From contig CM021323.1 in assembly GCA_010645155.1 (NCBI GenBank), positions 2,249,655 through 2,313,654 on the forward strand: a DNA stretch of 64,000 nt. The letters are read 5' to 3'. The first letter of the stretch is position 1; every line of letters starts with the position of its first letter. The notes beneath the pieces were generated by a model. That model made no database searches. It was not told the origin of the DNA and saw only the letters and a list, made by a program, of their open reading frames with translations. Source of the stretch: Tigriopus japonicus. Lineage: Eukaryota; Arthropoda; Copepoda; Harpacticoida; Harpacticidae. Both the position numbers and the translations under genes were made by a program. Below, piece after piece: positions 34,332-45,653 of the stretch.

Positions 34332-37300
34332 GAGTAACAGGGGAGTGTGCGAGCTCGGCTGAAGGAGACACGTAAGTTCCATACCAAAACCATAGTCTCA
34401 TGAAAAATAGTTCGCCGAAAAAAACAAGTAGCAAAAAACCTGATATGAAAACAATGCCATCGTCAAAGGAATGCCTTCACTTGTGCAGCATTACTCGTGA
34501 AAATCGGACCTAAAAGTAGCGCTTCTTGATAAGATCATGGAAACGTTTGAAATGTAGGTTTCCTTCGGTCAAGAAAATCACCCACAAAACGTCATTCTCT
34601 TCCAGGCCGGATGAATATCTGACCATGATGTTTGACATCTGCAAAAATGAGGATGGCAAGGCCTCAGTTGCCGTGTTTTTGGAGGTAAGGCTAAAATAAC
34701 GTGAGCGCGGGCAGAAAACCTTATGTGGAATAAGGGTGTGAAGCCCCCTCGACAATCTTGATTTGCACATTATTACATGTCTTTAGCAACTTGGCAAAGG
34801 AACCAAAGTCTATGCTTTGAGACGGATATTCTAACACGCAACTTCTTATTTCGTTTCAAACAGGAAGTTCAGAAATGCGGGATTCGCAAGACTGACCCGA
34901 GATTGGAGAACATGATGAAGATGCTACATAAACTCAAACCCCATACCTTGGGTTCCGTAGAGGATCTTAAGCTTGATGTGCAAACTTTTACCACTGTTAT
35001 GAGGGAAAACGTGGTGTTGATTACCAAGGCACTCCACAATCATATGATTATCCCAGCTTTCGATGTGTTTTGCGATGATATAACCAAAATCTACGAGAAG
35101 GTATGACAAGATTGGCCTAACCAATTGACTCCTCGTAAGTATTCTCGGGACAATGCACTAGATTGATGAATACACTCAGTTCAAGTTTGATAAGACCGGC
35201 AACGCAGCCGCTTACATCCCACACATGAAGACTTTGGGAGCTGAGAAGTGGGGACTTTCCATTTGCACCGTGGATGGACAAAGATTTTCACTTGGAAACT
35301 ATGACGAATTCTTCACGATCCAATCTACTTGGTAAGCAAATCCAATGGAATGAAGGAAACCAAATGCTCGAAGTTCTTAATTCTTCAGCATTTTTTTTTT
35401 AATTCAACCGTACAGCAGCTCGTGGAGGGATCGAAAACCGAAATTTGGCTTAGAATGTCGGTTGTAGTTGCATCCCAGTCATCTATGGGTTCCTCTTCGG
35501 CCTTGACGAATTCCAAAAAAAAAAAAACAATTTCAGCTTTCTCTGTTGATATTCTCAAGATTATGCCCCCGACTTATGGTATAGTAGGGTCAATAAATTT
35601 TTTTTGAACTCTTGTAGCACACCCATTACATACGCTATCACTCTGAACGAATTAGGAGAGGAGCTGGTGCATAAATATCAAGGTCGCAAACCATCGGGAC
35701 GGATGTTTAATGAAATCGTTTTGGATGACAATAGTAAGTGAACAAAACTAACATGCCCTTTTAATTGCTTACGAATACAACAGTATTTTTGTTTGTAAGA
35801 GTTGTGGCAAAACTTGCATGAAAAGGGCTGCCCTTAAATAAATGCTTTACCAACCTGATTTTTCAAAACCAGTATCAGTGATTGTTTCAACACTCATCCG
35901 AATACTTACTTGGTAGGATTTATTTGACATGTGTCAAGCCTTCTTTCGGAGTCCAAAATAAAAATATTAGCATACTTTTATGCTTTGGTCTCTAGCCAAT
36001 AGCCTTTATTGCAACATTTTTGGCTACATACTTTAATTTGAATTTCTGTGTATTTGGAAAATCAAGAGCTTTGAATGAACTTGGATTCACAGACAAACCT
36101 CACAACCCATTGGTCAATTCCGGAGCAATCATGTCAGCCGCAATGATCTTGGAGCTTGTTAGGCCAGACATGGAGGACATGGCCAGTAAATTCGAATTTG
36201 TTCACAATTACTTTAAGGTGAGAAAAATCAATCCCCACATGAAGCCACGTGACTGTACAAAGAGGAAAAAAATATTTCTTCTAGGAAATGGCCGGCATGG
36301 AAGAAGTTAAATTCAACAACACCGTCTTCTTGACCGAGCGATCGTCAGCTGATCGGAATTTCGCATTGGCATACTTTATGCGGGAAAACAAGTGCTTCCC
36401 GCCAGGGGTAGACATTAAGAAAATATTAGACTTCCATTTCCAGGTAAGATAACACCGGATACCCCACAATCTACGGACATAGCACTAACACTTTTAACAT
36501 TGAGAAGTTGAAAGGTAATGAATGTATAATATTTCGGGAAATGCATACTTTCTTATTTGAAAATATTTTTTGACTTCAACCCTCATCCAGAAATTATTTG
36601 CAAAGAAAATTCTGCATCATACTAACTGTAACACCATAAAATTGAAAAATGTAAAACTGTAACATTTGGTACATGGTGAGAGGCGTGCCGTAAAACACTA
36701 TTAGTTATTTCAAAGAAGTTAAACTAAGGTATCGTTTTTATGTCATTTTTTGATCAATATTACTTTTCGACTTGATACCAAAAAATAATTGGTTTGCTAA
36801 GAGATGTGAAGTATATAAAATCAATAGTTGGAACGCAAATTTTCTGATTAACAGGCAAAACGATCTTGAAATAAATATATATAATCTTTTTAAACGTATT
36901 TTAGCATAACTTCTTGTAAACTATTAGTTTTATATTTTATCTTGCAACGTGTACTTGATGTTTTTGTTGGCTTCTGAAAATGATCCCAAAGTTTGAATTC
37001 AATTTTCATTGAATACAAATGAAATTCAAACTAATTGGGAAATCGTTTGGTCTGTGCTTTTCTTAGCCATCTTATCTTTAAGGCATTACCACTATTTCAG
37101 TTGAAGGACAATTTTTGCACCGTTCATTTTTATCCTCAAAATTCGAATTGTTTTCTTTCAGCTTTGTTCCCTGGAAATGACATGTGAAAGCAGCTCGGTC
37201 ATGGCAGCCACACTCGCCAAAGGAGGAGTCTGTCCAATCACTGGACAAAGAGTTCTGGGCCCGGAAGCCGTTCAAAATGTTCTGGCCCTCATGTATAGTT

Positions 37301-40300
37301 GTGGGATGTACAACTACTCTGGGCAATTCGCTTTTGAAGTAAGATAGAGGAGAAAACTATCTTTGGGCATTCTTTGTTGACTCTTTTGTTGATTGATACT
37401 CAGTCACAACTGGAGAAATAAGTAATAGATCGCATGATAACGCATATCAGATTTATTTTAAAGTGTACCAAAATCAAGTCAGATTAAAGGGGCTCGAAGA
37501 TATACTCGAGGCCGGTTAATCTGGCTTCATTTTGGTGTACTCTAAAATAAAGCTGATATGCGTTATCATACGACCTGATGTCGATCAGATAGATGTCGGT
37601 CAGCAACAACAACAAATATTGTATTTATCGACACGTTGTGAACTGCATGTATATTTTGGTCAGCGGCGAAAGTACTCTTATATCAAGTACACGGTAACTA
37701 ATTTTAGGTATTTTCACATCCACCTTTGATTTCTTTAAGAATTGCCGTTTGTATTAGGAAGTAAATATAATAGAGTGTACTAGGGCCACTTTAGTAAAAT
37801 TATGAAGCACAGAACAAACTTCAGAATCCAAAACTCAAAATGCTCACGACAATTCAACCATTGAGTAAGTAAGTAACTAGTTTTGGGCATCAGATTGGAC
37901 AGTAAATTTAGGTGAGGTACTCCATATCAAAGTTTTATTTCACGAGTTTGTTTTCTTAGAATGAACAAAGAATTAGCTCATTTGAAGCAACGAAAATAGA
38001 GTTGATTGACAGTGAACAGAAAAATTAAAGAAAATGTGAAGTAAATCTGATTCACATATTAGAAGAGTTGTTGGGAGCTACTGCACTAATGTAGTCAATC
38101 AAAAAGACTACTTCATGGCGTTTTTTTTGAGTAATTTCCAAATGCAGAGCTTACATCTTCTGACTATAGTTGTTTATGAGTTGATGTACACTGATATATT
38201 TCTAAATGACCTCAACATCTCATCTTGCAATCAAATATTGTATGTCTCACTGTTTCACCGTTGTAACTACTGCGTTTCTTTGAATTTTATAGATTAAGAT
38301 AGATTTCATACTAAGAATTTCATACTAAGAATTTCATACTAAGAATTTCATACTAAGAATTTCATACTAAGAATTTCATACTAAGAATTTCATACTATAC
38401 TAAGAATTTCTCTTGATAAAAGAAAAGAATCCTTTTGGCGCAGGACACAATTTGCTTTCTTTCACGGCGTCTCTTGATATATATAAACAACTCTTAGAAA
38501 TGGAAAATGTTGTTGCTGACGGAAAACATTCGTGTGTCTTGCTTTGACTGACCGTGTGTAGTGCACATGTGCAATCAGAGACCATCACAAGGACCTGAAT
38601 TCTCCTTAACAAATTAACGTGTAGCGTTTGTGAAGTTATTGAAAGGTTGAACCTCAGTTTGAAAAAACACATTCAAAATCATTACTTTGACCATTAATTA
38701 GTTTTATGATTTCACAGGTCGGATTGCCAGCAAAATCTGGTGGAAGTGGGACACTGATGTTAGTGATCCCAAATGTGATGGGGATTACTCTGTGGTCTCC
38801 ATTTTTGGATAATTTAGGAAACTCGGTCCGAGGGGTTCAATTCTGCAAGGAGCTAATCAAAACTTATCATTTCCATAGGTAAACCAAACATTGGCTCATT
38901 TTTTTTTGTTTCCGTGACAAATGAACCAGGCTCTTTTTCGTGACTCAGGTTCGACGGCGTGGGCAAGCCCTTAAATCACAATACCAAGGTCGATCCTATG
39001 TTTAAAAAGTATGAAACGGCGAGTGAAGTGGTTATTCAGTTGCTTTTGGCAGCTGCATCGGGCGACAATCGATCAATACAAAGGTGCAATGCAAACTAAC
39101 TTTGGTCTATTTTTCTTTCTCGTCCCCAAAAGCAATCTCGAGTACCGTAAGGAATACGGTCATCGATCTTTTTCAGGGCTTGGCTCCAGGATGTGGATTT
39201 GAATGTTGGTGATTACGATGGGAGAACTGCTTTGCATTTGTCAGCAGCAGAAGGCCATCTCGAGAGTGTCAAATTCTTGCTCGAGACGTGTCAAGTAAAC
39301 CCAGATCCATTGGACAGGTAAACCAGCCACTGACTGACATTGATCACAGACCCTCTGGGCACACTGTTGATCGTGGTGAAATAGCCTCAAACCGGAAGCG
39401 CGGCACAATCAATGGGAATAAAAATCTAAAAAGTTGGAGAAACACGAAAAAGAGGAAGCTATCACAATTAGTTTCTCGCTTAATATGCCATGGTGGTGTG
39501 GATTGCTAAAGGCTTTTTAAGCTCGTCGGTCGCAAACACGCGAGTGATTTTTCTACTTTAACTGAAGGACATTGATGGGAAAACTGACAACATTAAGGAC
39601 TTGAATATAAGATATGACAAACACTCTAAATGGTGCTCGGAGAAAAGGTGCGGAAGGGATTTTGTTCGCTCATTTAAGCTTGGAAGAGTGCTCATTTGTT
39701 GACGACTCAACCGAGTACCACTGATTTAACTTTTCCTTCTACTTCTTCTATTCCTCAAACTCTCTCTCCAACGCAACGGTGCAATTTTGTTAAGTGGGGG
39801 CTCAACCTTCGGTTCTTCGTGCGGTAAAATTTCGGTTTACCAATTATGTTTGTCTCTCGTATCACTTTTACAAAGGGAACTCTTCATTTTTTCGATCAAA
39901 AGTCAGGAAGACCACAATAATCAAGAAATATCAAAGGTTGCCTATTCTTTCTCACTTAATAATAGGATGCTTTCTATATCCTTCGAAATTTTAGCTCCTC
40001 CCAAACAGCACCTTTTACATTATTACATGTATTTAAATTGATGCTTTGGTCCATCGTTATTTTTACCTACCTTTCATAAAGGTACTCAATATTAGCTTTC
40101 ACTTTTTGCAACCGGTAAATAGCTGTAAGATTATTGACGGTAATTTTCATGAAAGTTATATGGCTGGGCCTCCAATTCTTTTAACAAGAGTTTCTACTAG
40201 GATTCATTCATCAATGCCTTTATTTGTCCTAATGCAGTCGTCTACTTTGCACCATGGCCACCCTGATTTAAAAAAAATGATTCATGAATATTAAAATCAT

Positions 40301-41670
40301 TTTTGTTCAAATCCAGATGGAATCGTACCCCTCTGACAGAGGCCATCGAGTTCGAGCATGTTCGTGTTGCTCAGTTGCTCCGCCAACATATCGACAATCG
40401 ACCTACTGGGGGCTTAATCTCCTCGTTTGATGACTTTGATATGGATGAGAACGACTTGGATGATGAAGAAAATAGGACAGATGCGCCAGATAAAGGTTAG
40501 ATGTTATTGAGAAACGACTTCTGTTTTTAACGTTCACTTTTACCATATGACGAGACAAGACTTTTCATGCCTGTTCACCTGAAGCGTTTCAAAGTCATTC
40601 CAACCAACACACTTCGCTATGGCTCAAACGGGCATACTAGAGAGTATCTTTAAACTACTCTCAGTAATATAAACAGCATTATATAGCAACATTTTGCAAT
40701 CAATTCAATTTTCTTTCGAATACTATGCGGCATGTGTTTTGCCAATGTGGCAAGAGCTTGTCCCTTGAATATAAGACCTGTGCAGCAATAAGATTTGAAA
40801 ACAACGGAAATATAACACTTAAAAATCAATATATTAGCCGATATTGGACTCTTAGAGTCCATTCCAGGATTTAGTTCCGTTTAGCACACTAAATGTAACA
40901 TCATCCTTGGCCTAGATTTTGTCTGCGCTTAATTTCTCAAGCTAGCGAGTGTTCCACTGACATACTGCAACATGTCCATACACACTATCCATTGAGTACA
41001 CACCATCCATGTACAGTTTGTTTTGTTCATTGTCCTGCAGACTGCCTGACAGATGCTATAGATATTCCTAACTTGAGTCAAAGTGGAGAGCGAGCTGCTT
41101 TTTCGGACGACTCGAACTCGAGTCGTAGCATTCCTCAGATCTGCGTGGAAGGATACAACGGTACATTTTCGCCTCAACCGTTGTCCATCGCCACTCGAGG
41201 TAAATAAATCGGTTCTTAGGAACACTGCTTAATGATCACAGCTCAATTGAGACGAAACCCATTCATGCTAACAGGATTGTTGGACCCCAATTACGTCCCC
41301 GACGTAGTTGGACCCTCGTTCCCGCAAGAAAGAAGACGTTCTCTCTCGTTTTTGTCCAGTTTCCGCCAAGTCAGAGTGAACACCAGGTAAGAGATGATCA
41401 CTCCCGTGCACTTGCAATTTACAGGGATGTGGATACCCAAATCGAGTGTGTCAGTAGCACACTTGATTTGATAATGACAGTCTTTGTAAGGGCAGGTGAT
41501 TCCCCCTGCTCGCTCTTATAGTTTTCGAGTACGACAGAGCGGCAATAGAACAAGAAACACCATGACAGACATAATCGTTTCATTTCAGGTCTCCGCGAAT
41601 GAGTCCGAGAGGAAGTCCCACCCTGCCACGTGCCCAATTTGATATTCCTGACTCGGTTGGAAAATTTTGA
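34332..41670 (+). CDS. GLS: glutaminase with ankyrin repeats, altered active site, 5' end missing
   Basis: Exons joining in phase: 34606-34684, 34864-35100, 35162-35331, 35618-35733, 36093-36217, 36285-36443, 37162-37338, 38718-38878, 38949-39083, 39177-39317, 40317-40495, 41041-41199, 41275-41386, 41589-41670, giving 676 residues; a 39-bp exon at 34332-34370 probably precedes them. Glutaminase converts glutamine to glutamate and ammonia, usually in mitochondria. The serine beta-lactamase-like domain is clear ([66 protein letters not shown]), followed by two ankyrin repeats ([22 protein letters not shown]) and an unusual Ser/Arg-rich tail. Oddly, the SxxK catalytic motif reads STCT, and positions I align with human Tyr414 and Val484 are His and Gly. 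The exon at 40317 can instead end at TAG 40498-40500, giving a shorter protein. The N-terminal targeting exon is not found. AATAAA lies at 41773-41778. Confidence 0.9.
36444..37161. other. glutaminase intron, nothing further seen
   Basis: A 718-bp AT-rich intron with phase 0 junctions (cag-gtaag and ttctttcag). No repeats or genes are visible. Confidence 0.6.
37431..37572. repeat. 57-bp-arm hairpin in a glutaminase intron
   Basis: Arms 37431-37487 and 37516-37572 are reverse complements with about eight mismatches in 57, around a 28-bp loop. Shared words include atgataacgcatatcag and ccaaaat. It may be a very short MITE or a structured intronic RNA. It lies in the 1.4 kb intron between the exons ending at 37338 and starting at 38718. 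Confidence 0.8.
38303..38410. repeat. 14-bp minisatellite
   Basis: The unit atttcatactaaga is repeated head to tail seven to eight times with almost no variation; the last full unit carries a short tacta insertion. It sits in the same glutaminase intron as the hairpin at 37431. Confidence 0.9.
39318..40316. other. glutaminase intron, no gene recognised
   Basis: A 999-bp intron between the two ankyrin-repeat exons, phase 2 at both ends. Short frames inside (39787-40294) are AT-biased and without domains. Confidence 0.55.
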
Positions 41671-44600
41671 ACTCAACATTCGACAGATAAAATAAGAAGA
41701 TAAACTGATATCTGATTTTAAATGATGTATGTACTCGTATCTTTGAAAAAAGCTAGTTACTCTAGATGGTGAAATAAAACATGTTAATTGTGAATCATCA
41801 TATCATCATTAGCCACTTATTTTCCGAGACACTCTTGAATGATCTGTGACGCAAAAAGCTTGACACATTTCTTTCTAGGATTAGGCTGCGAGTCTACATT
41901 GCAGATTTGATAAGATCTTTCAGTCCCAGCCAATTAGTCCGTCAGGCACTAAGGACCTATGAAGGATTGGGAACAAAAAAAAAGAGACTGGTGCTCCAGA
42001 TCTGAGACCGTGTTGTTCGAAAAAGTATGCCAAGGATGACGGGTAGCGAATTGCTCGAAGTACGAAACAACAATCGCGTTGATTCTGCACTTTACTATGG
42101 TAGTGAATAGAATAGAAGTTGTGGGGTCCTCAATGCATTGGTCTCCAGTATGTCGTTCTCCTCACACACGCATGGAGACTTGCCGTTCCGAACGAAACAA
42201 CAGCTTCCAGTCCTGGTGACCCACTTCTCCATGGCTCAGCTGTCGCAAAGCAAGCTGCCACATTCTGTAGCTCCTTGGATGGAGCAGGTGAAAACAAGCA
42301 CATCCTCTGGCTGGAGACATCCACAAGTATGCCAACTATTTCCAAAGTCACTAGTCAAAAAAATGATCCCCAAAATTTAAGGGTTTTGATTCAGAAAACT
42401 GTCGGAATGTTGATCTTATAATTATACTACAAGTGTTGGTACTGAATATGTATCCAAAGTAAAAAAAAAGGTTATTTTTTCGGATTAGTAGACACAAAAG
42501 CCAAAAATTCATTTCATGCTTAGGGTAAGTTGAGTATCGGATTTTTTAACTAGCTGCAACGGTGAAGGAGATCAAGGATAGCTTGTTTTAGGTAAAACAT
42601 CCACGTTGATATGTGGCACAACATGATGTCTACGTATTGATGTAGGAATCTTTGGTGGAGCATTGGCAAGCTGTGTGTGACCAACTTATTTTGGTAGTAA
42701 CAGGTCGTTCGGACGACGACGTCGACAACTCGCAGTGCGGCAGGAAAAATGCCTAGGGAAGAACCCATGCCACTGGGTTTGAACGTCCTCTCCACTTCGC
42801 CTCCAACCAACGACATACAAACCAGAGAGCACACACATGCCTGTGTAGACACACACACCTAAGCAACTTCAGAGAGCTCCCAATCCACCTGAGCGACAGA
42901 GAGAGAGAGAGAGGGCTCTTTGCCTTCTTCGCCGTCTCACCATGTGTGTGAGCAGTGTCTCCCCTTCTAAACCGGCATCATATGCTCACTCACATGAGGG
43001 CAGCAGGGTGACGGGAAAGAAATTGAGAAATCTGGAGAAACTCCTAATTTCTCCTTAGGTTAGATCCTTTTTATTTAGACATTTTATACATTTTTAGTTA
43101 AGGAGATGAGTATAATGATTCATTTAGTAGGGACTGGGCTTCGTCATTGTGTTACTAAACAAGGATGGACACCCAAAACTTGCGGAGAAACTGGGGAAAT
43201 CTTGAGAAAATTGAGCCACCATGGTACCTTTAATAGGCAACCAGCCCTCGGAACCATATAACCGGAGGACGCCCGACGTCAGCCGGTGGTTCACTCGGAA
43301 AGACCTGATGTGTGCCAGCCATTGATGAGGAGCTACAACAGCTTGGTGGTGCCAATTCACCCGGACCTTTCCCAGTCTATGAACAGGGCTAGTGGTGGTG
43401 AGTGGTGATTTCAACGCTTCAAAGCGAAGGCAAAGACTTGCTAGACCACTTCTTTAAGTGACAAGGCTCTGGAGAACCAAGCTTTGTAGTGCTGAAGGTC
43501 GGCTTTCACGGCCTTGTTAAGACTCCACGGACAACTTGAGCATGCCAAGAATAGTGATCAAGACCACCCGTGGGCTGACAACATCACTGTGAAACGGTAA
43601 GGCCATCAACTTTCAGGATTGTTGCGTTGTTCGCTCATCTGTGGTCGACGACCTAGAATGGCCGTTTCGTATGTACTACAAACCAACGTAGTTGAGGAAC
43701 AAATGGTCTCTCTCACTCCACAGTGCGTGTGTATGTGTCTGCTAGCTGAGCTGGGATAGATCGCTGAGTACATAACGGGATCCCAGGATAGTGAACCAGT
43801 GTCGTTGTTAACTAAAAAGGGAAAAAAGGATTTTCTTAACTCCTACTTCGACGGAAAAAAACCGTCTCGAAGAAAAACGTGCCTAGCCTCCTATTTTTGT
43901 TGTTGAGGAAAGGTTCTTTTTTTCTTCCATATCCTTTCGAATAAAATCTTGTCTTGACAGGCAAGATTTATTAATCAATAATTGAGTGAAAAGGGACATC
44001 GAAACATTACTTCCAAGGATCTTGTAAGAAGCTCTGGACAAGACAATGTTTCGCCAATTGAACCAGCCAACACGCTGTCGATTGTCGTCTTTCCTTGAGG
44101 CTCTGAACGCATAATTAGGATGTAACGGGTTCCAGGATACAACCGTAATCAAAGATTGTAACAAGAATAGGTTGTTAGATCGATTGGTATTCTACATCTC
44201 CCTTGGGTGAAAACACTTTCTGAAGAAGAGTTCGTGTGAATAATGTTTTTGCTCACCACAAGAGTTGCTAATCTCGATTAGAACGAGGCGCATTTATTTT
44301 ACTCGACCAACCCATGACCAAATCTCGACTTGTGATCCAATCTTTGTGGAAGCTAAATGCTAATCTTCTGCCTTAGCTTATCCATCTCATGATTGATGCT
44401 AGCTTTAGGAATGCCAACCCAATAACCTCTATTGGCCCCAATGATGTAAGCAGAATGGGACGAGTAAGGGAAGGGAGGAGATGGGGGGGGGGGGATCATC
44501 CATAATGAACACACAAGAGGTCGGTCCCTCACCTTAGAGCAATTCGTATCTAGGAAGGATCGTCTTGCATGGTGCATGCTCAGTGTTTTCCTTGCTTTTT

Positions 44601-45653
44601 TCAGACCGCTCCATGTGATTAGTGTCACGATTCGTGTGGGGCCCGGGGACCAGCGCACAAAACGCTCCCTGGGCCCAAACTCCAAACTTGGCCCAGCGGG
44701 ACCTTTGGATGAGGAGCTTGCCAGATGTCTCTCTGTTGTAGTAGAGGCAACTGAAGCAGCAACCAGCAATCTGTTCAGGTAGGGGAATGACTTCTTAGCA
44801 GCCCTGAGCTCCTCGACGTAAGAGGCTGCTACGAGTACAACTTCATAAGTAGGTTAGTGGTGCGCTTCTCAGACACAGTCCGTTCATTAACAACAGGTTG
44901 CTGGTTCCTCTCCCGAATATCAACCCACAAGCACAATGCATGAGCGACAGAAAGAGAAGAAGAAGGAGAAGGAGCAAGAGCAGGAGAGGCTTTGAACCTG
45001 GGCCCACTGGAGAGTAGTAGAATACAATACAATCGAGGTCCCTTACATTTTGTAGAACCGTAGCTCTAGGCTACTTCTCAGTTTGCTCCATGCAGCACAT
45101 TGTGTGCCTACCACACATATGTGAGTGCGGCGAGGGATCGTTGGTGCGTTGGTGAGTGTATGTACGTACACCCTTCATACGTATGAGAACAGTAAAGAAG
45201 GCCACGTAGACGTTGAAGAGAAGGTGGATACATTGAAAGGAAAAGAGCAGCTTTCAATGAGAAACTTTAAAAAAGTGAATGGAGGGGAGTTCTCCATGTT
45301 GAAGCACTTTAAATGTCTTCTTGGCTGTCAACTAGCATGGGAATTTGTCAGTCAATGACTGCCCTGGGGGAGGGTTATTTACTCCAGTTTTAATTGGTTC
45401 AATTCCTAAATACAACAACCAGCCGAGCTGTTTTTTTTAAATATCTGATTCAGTTCCTATGGATCACAATTTTAAGCTTCCTGCGCTCCGACAATGAAAC
45501 TAAATGACCACTAATGTCCTGAAAACCAAAAAATAAATCCGAAACTTCAACCAAAGCTCAATGAACTGTCCGCTATCCGCATGCAAATGTTGGAATCGGA
45601 TTTGTATTTAACATATTAATAGTTGGTCTAAGTATATGTTTCTTTTCTTACAG
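41671..45653. other. intergenic and probable 5' region of the zinc-finger gene
   Basis: About 4 kb between the glutaminase stop and the coding exon of the next gene. It contains a GA microsatellite (about 42897-42915) and a G homopolymer (about 44484-44494). Frames of 70-140 codons on both strands (for example 44353-44769 minus) have no recognisable domain. Non-coding first exons of the downstream gene are likely here, because its coding exon starts immediately after an acceptor. Confidence 0.4.

Noticed and set aside
34079..34434. Minus-strand frames of 78-104 codons upstream of the glutaminase exons
   Set aside because: No domain; the plus strand holds a small exon at 34332-34370 with matching splice phase, which explains the local sequence better.
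42119..42421. Overlapping plus and minus frames of 70-100 codons
   Set aside because: Mutually overlapping frames with no motif; more likely part of an untranslated exon or spacer of the downstream two-finger gene.
44353..44769. 138-codon minus-strand frame and its plus-strand counterpart
   Set aside because: It crosses a G homopolymer and has no recognisable motif; probably chance in a locally GC-rich stretch.
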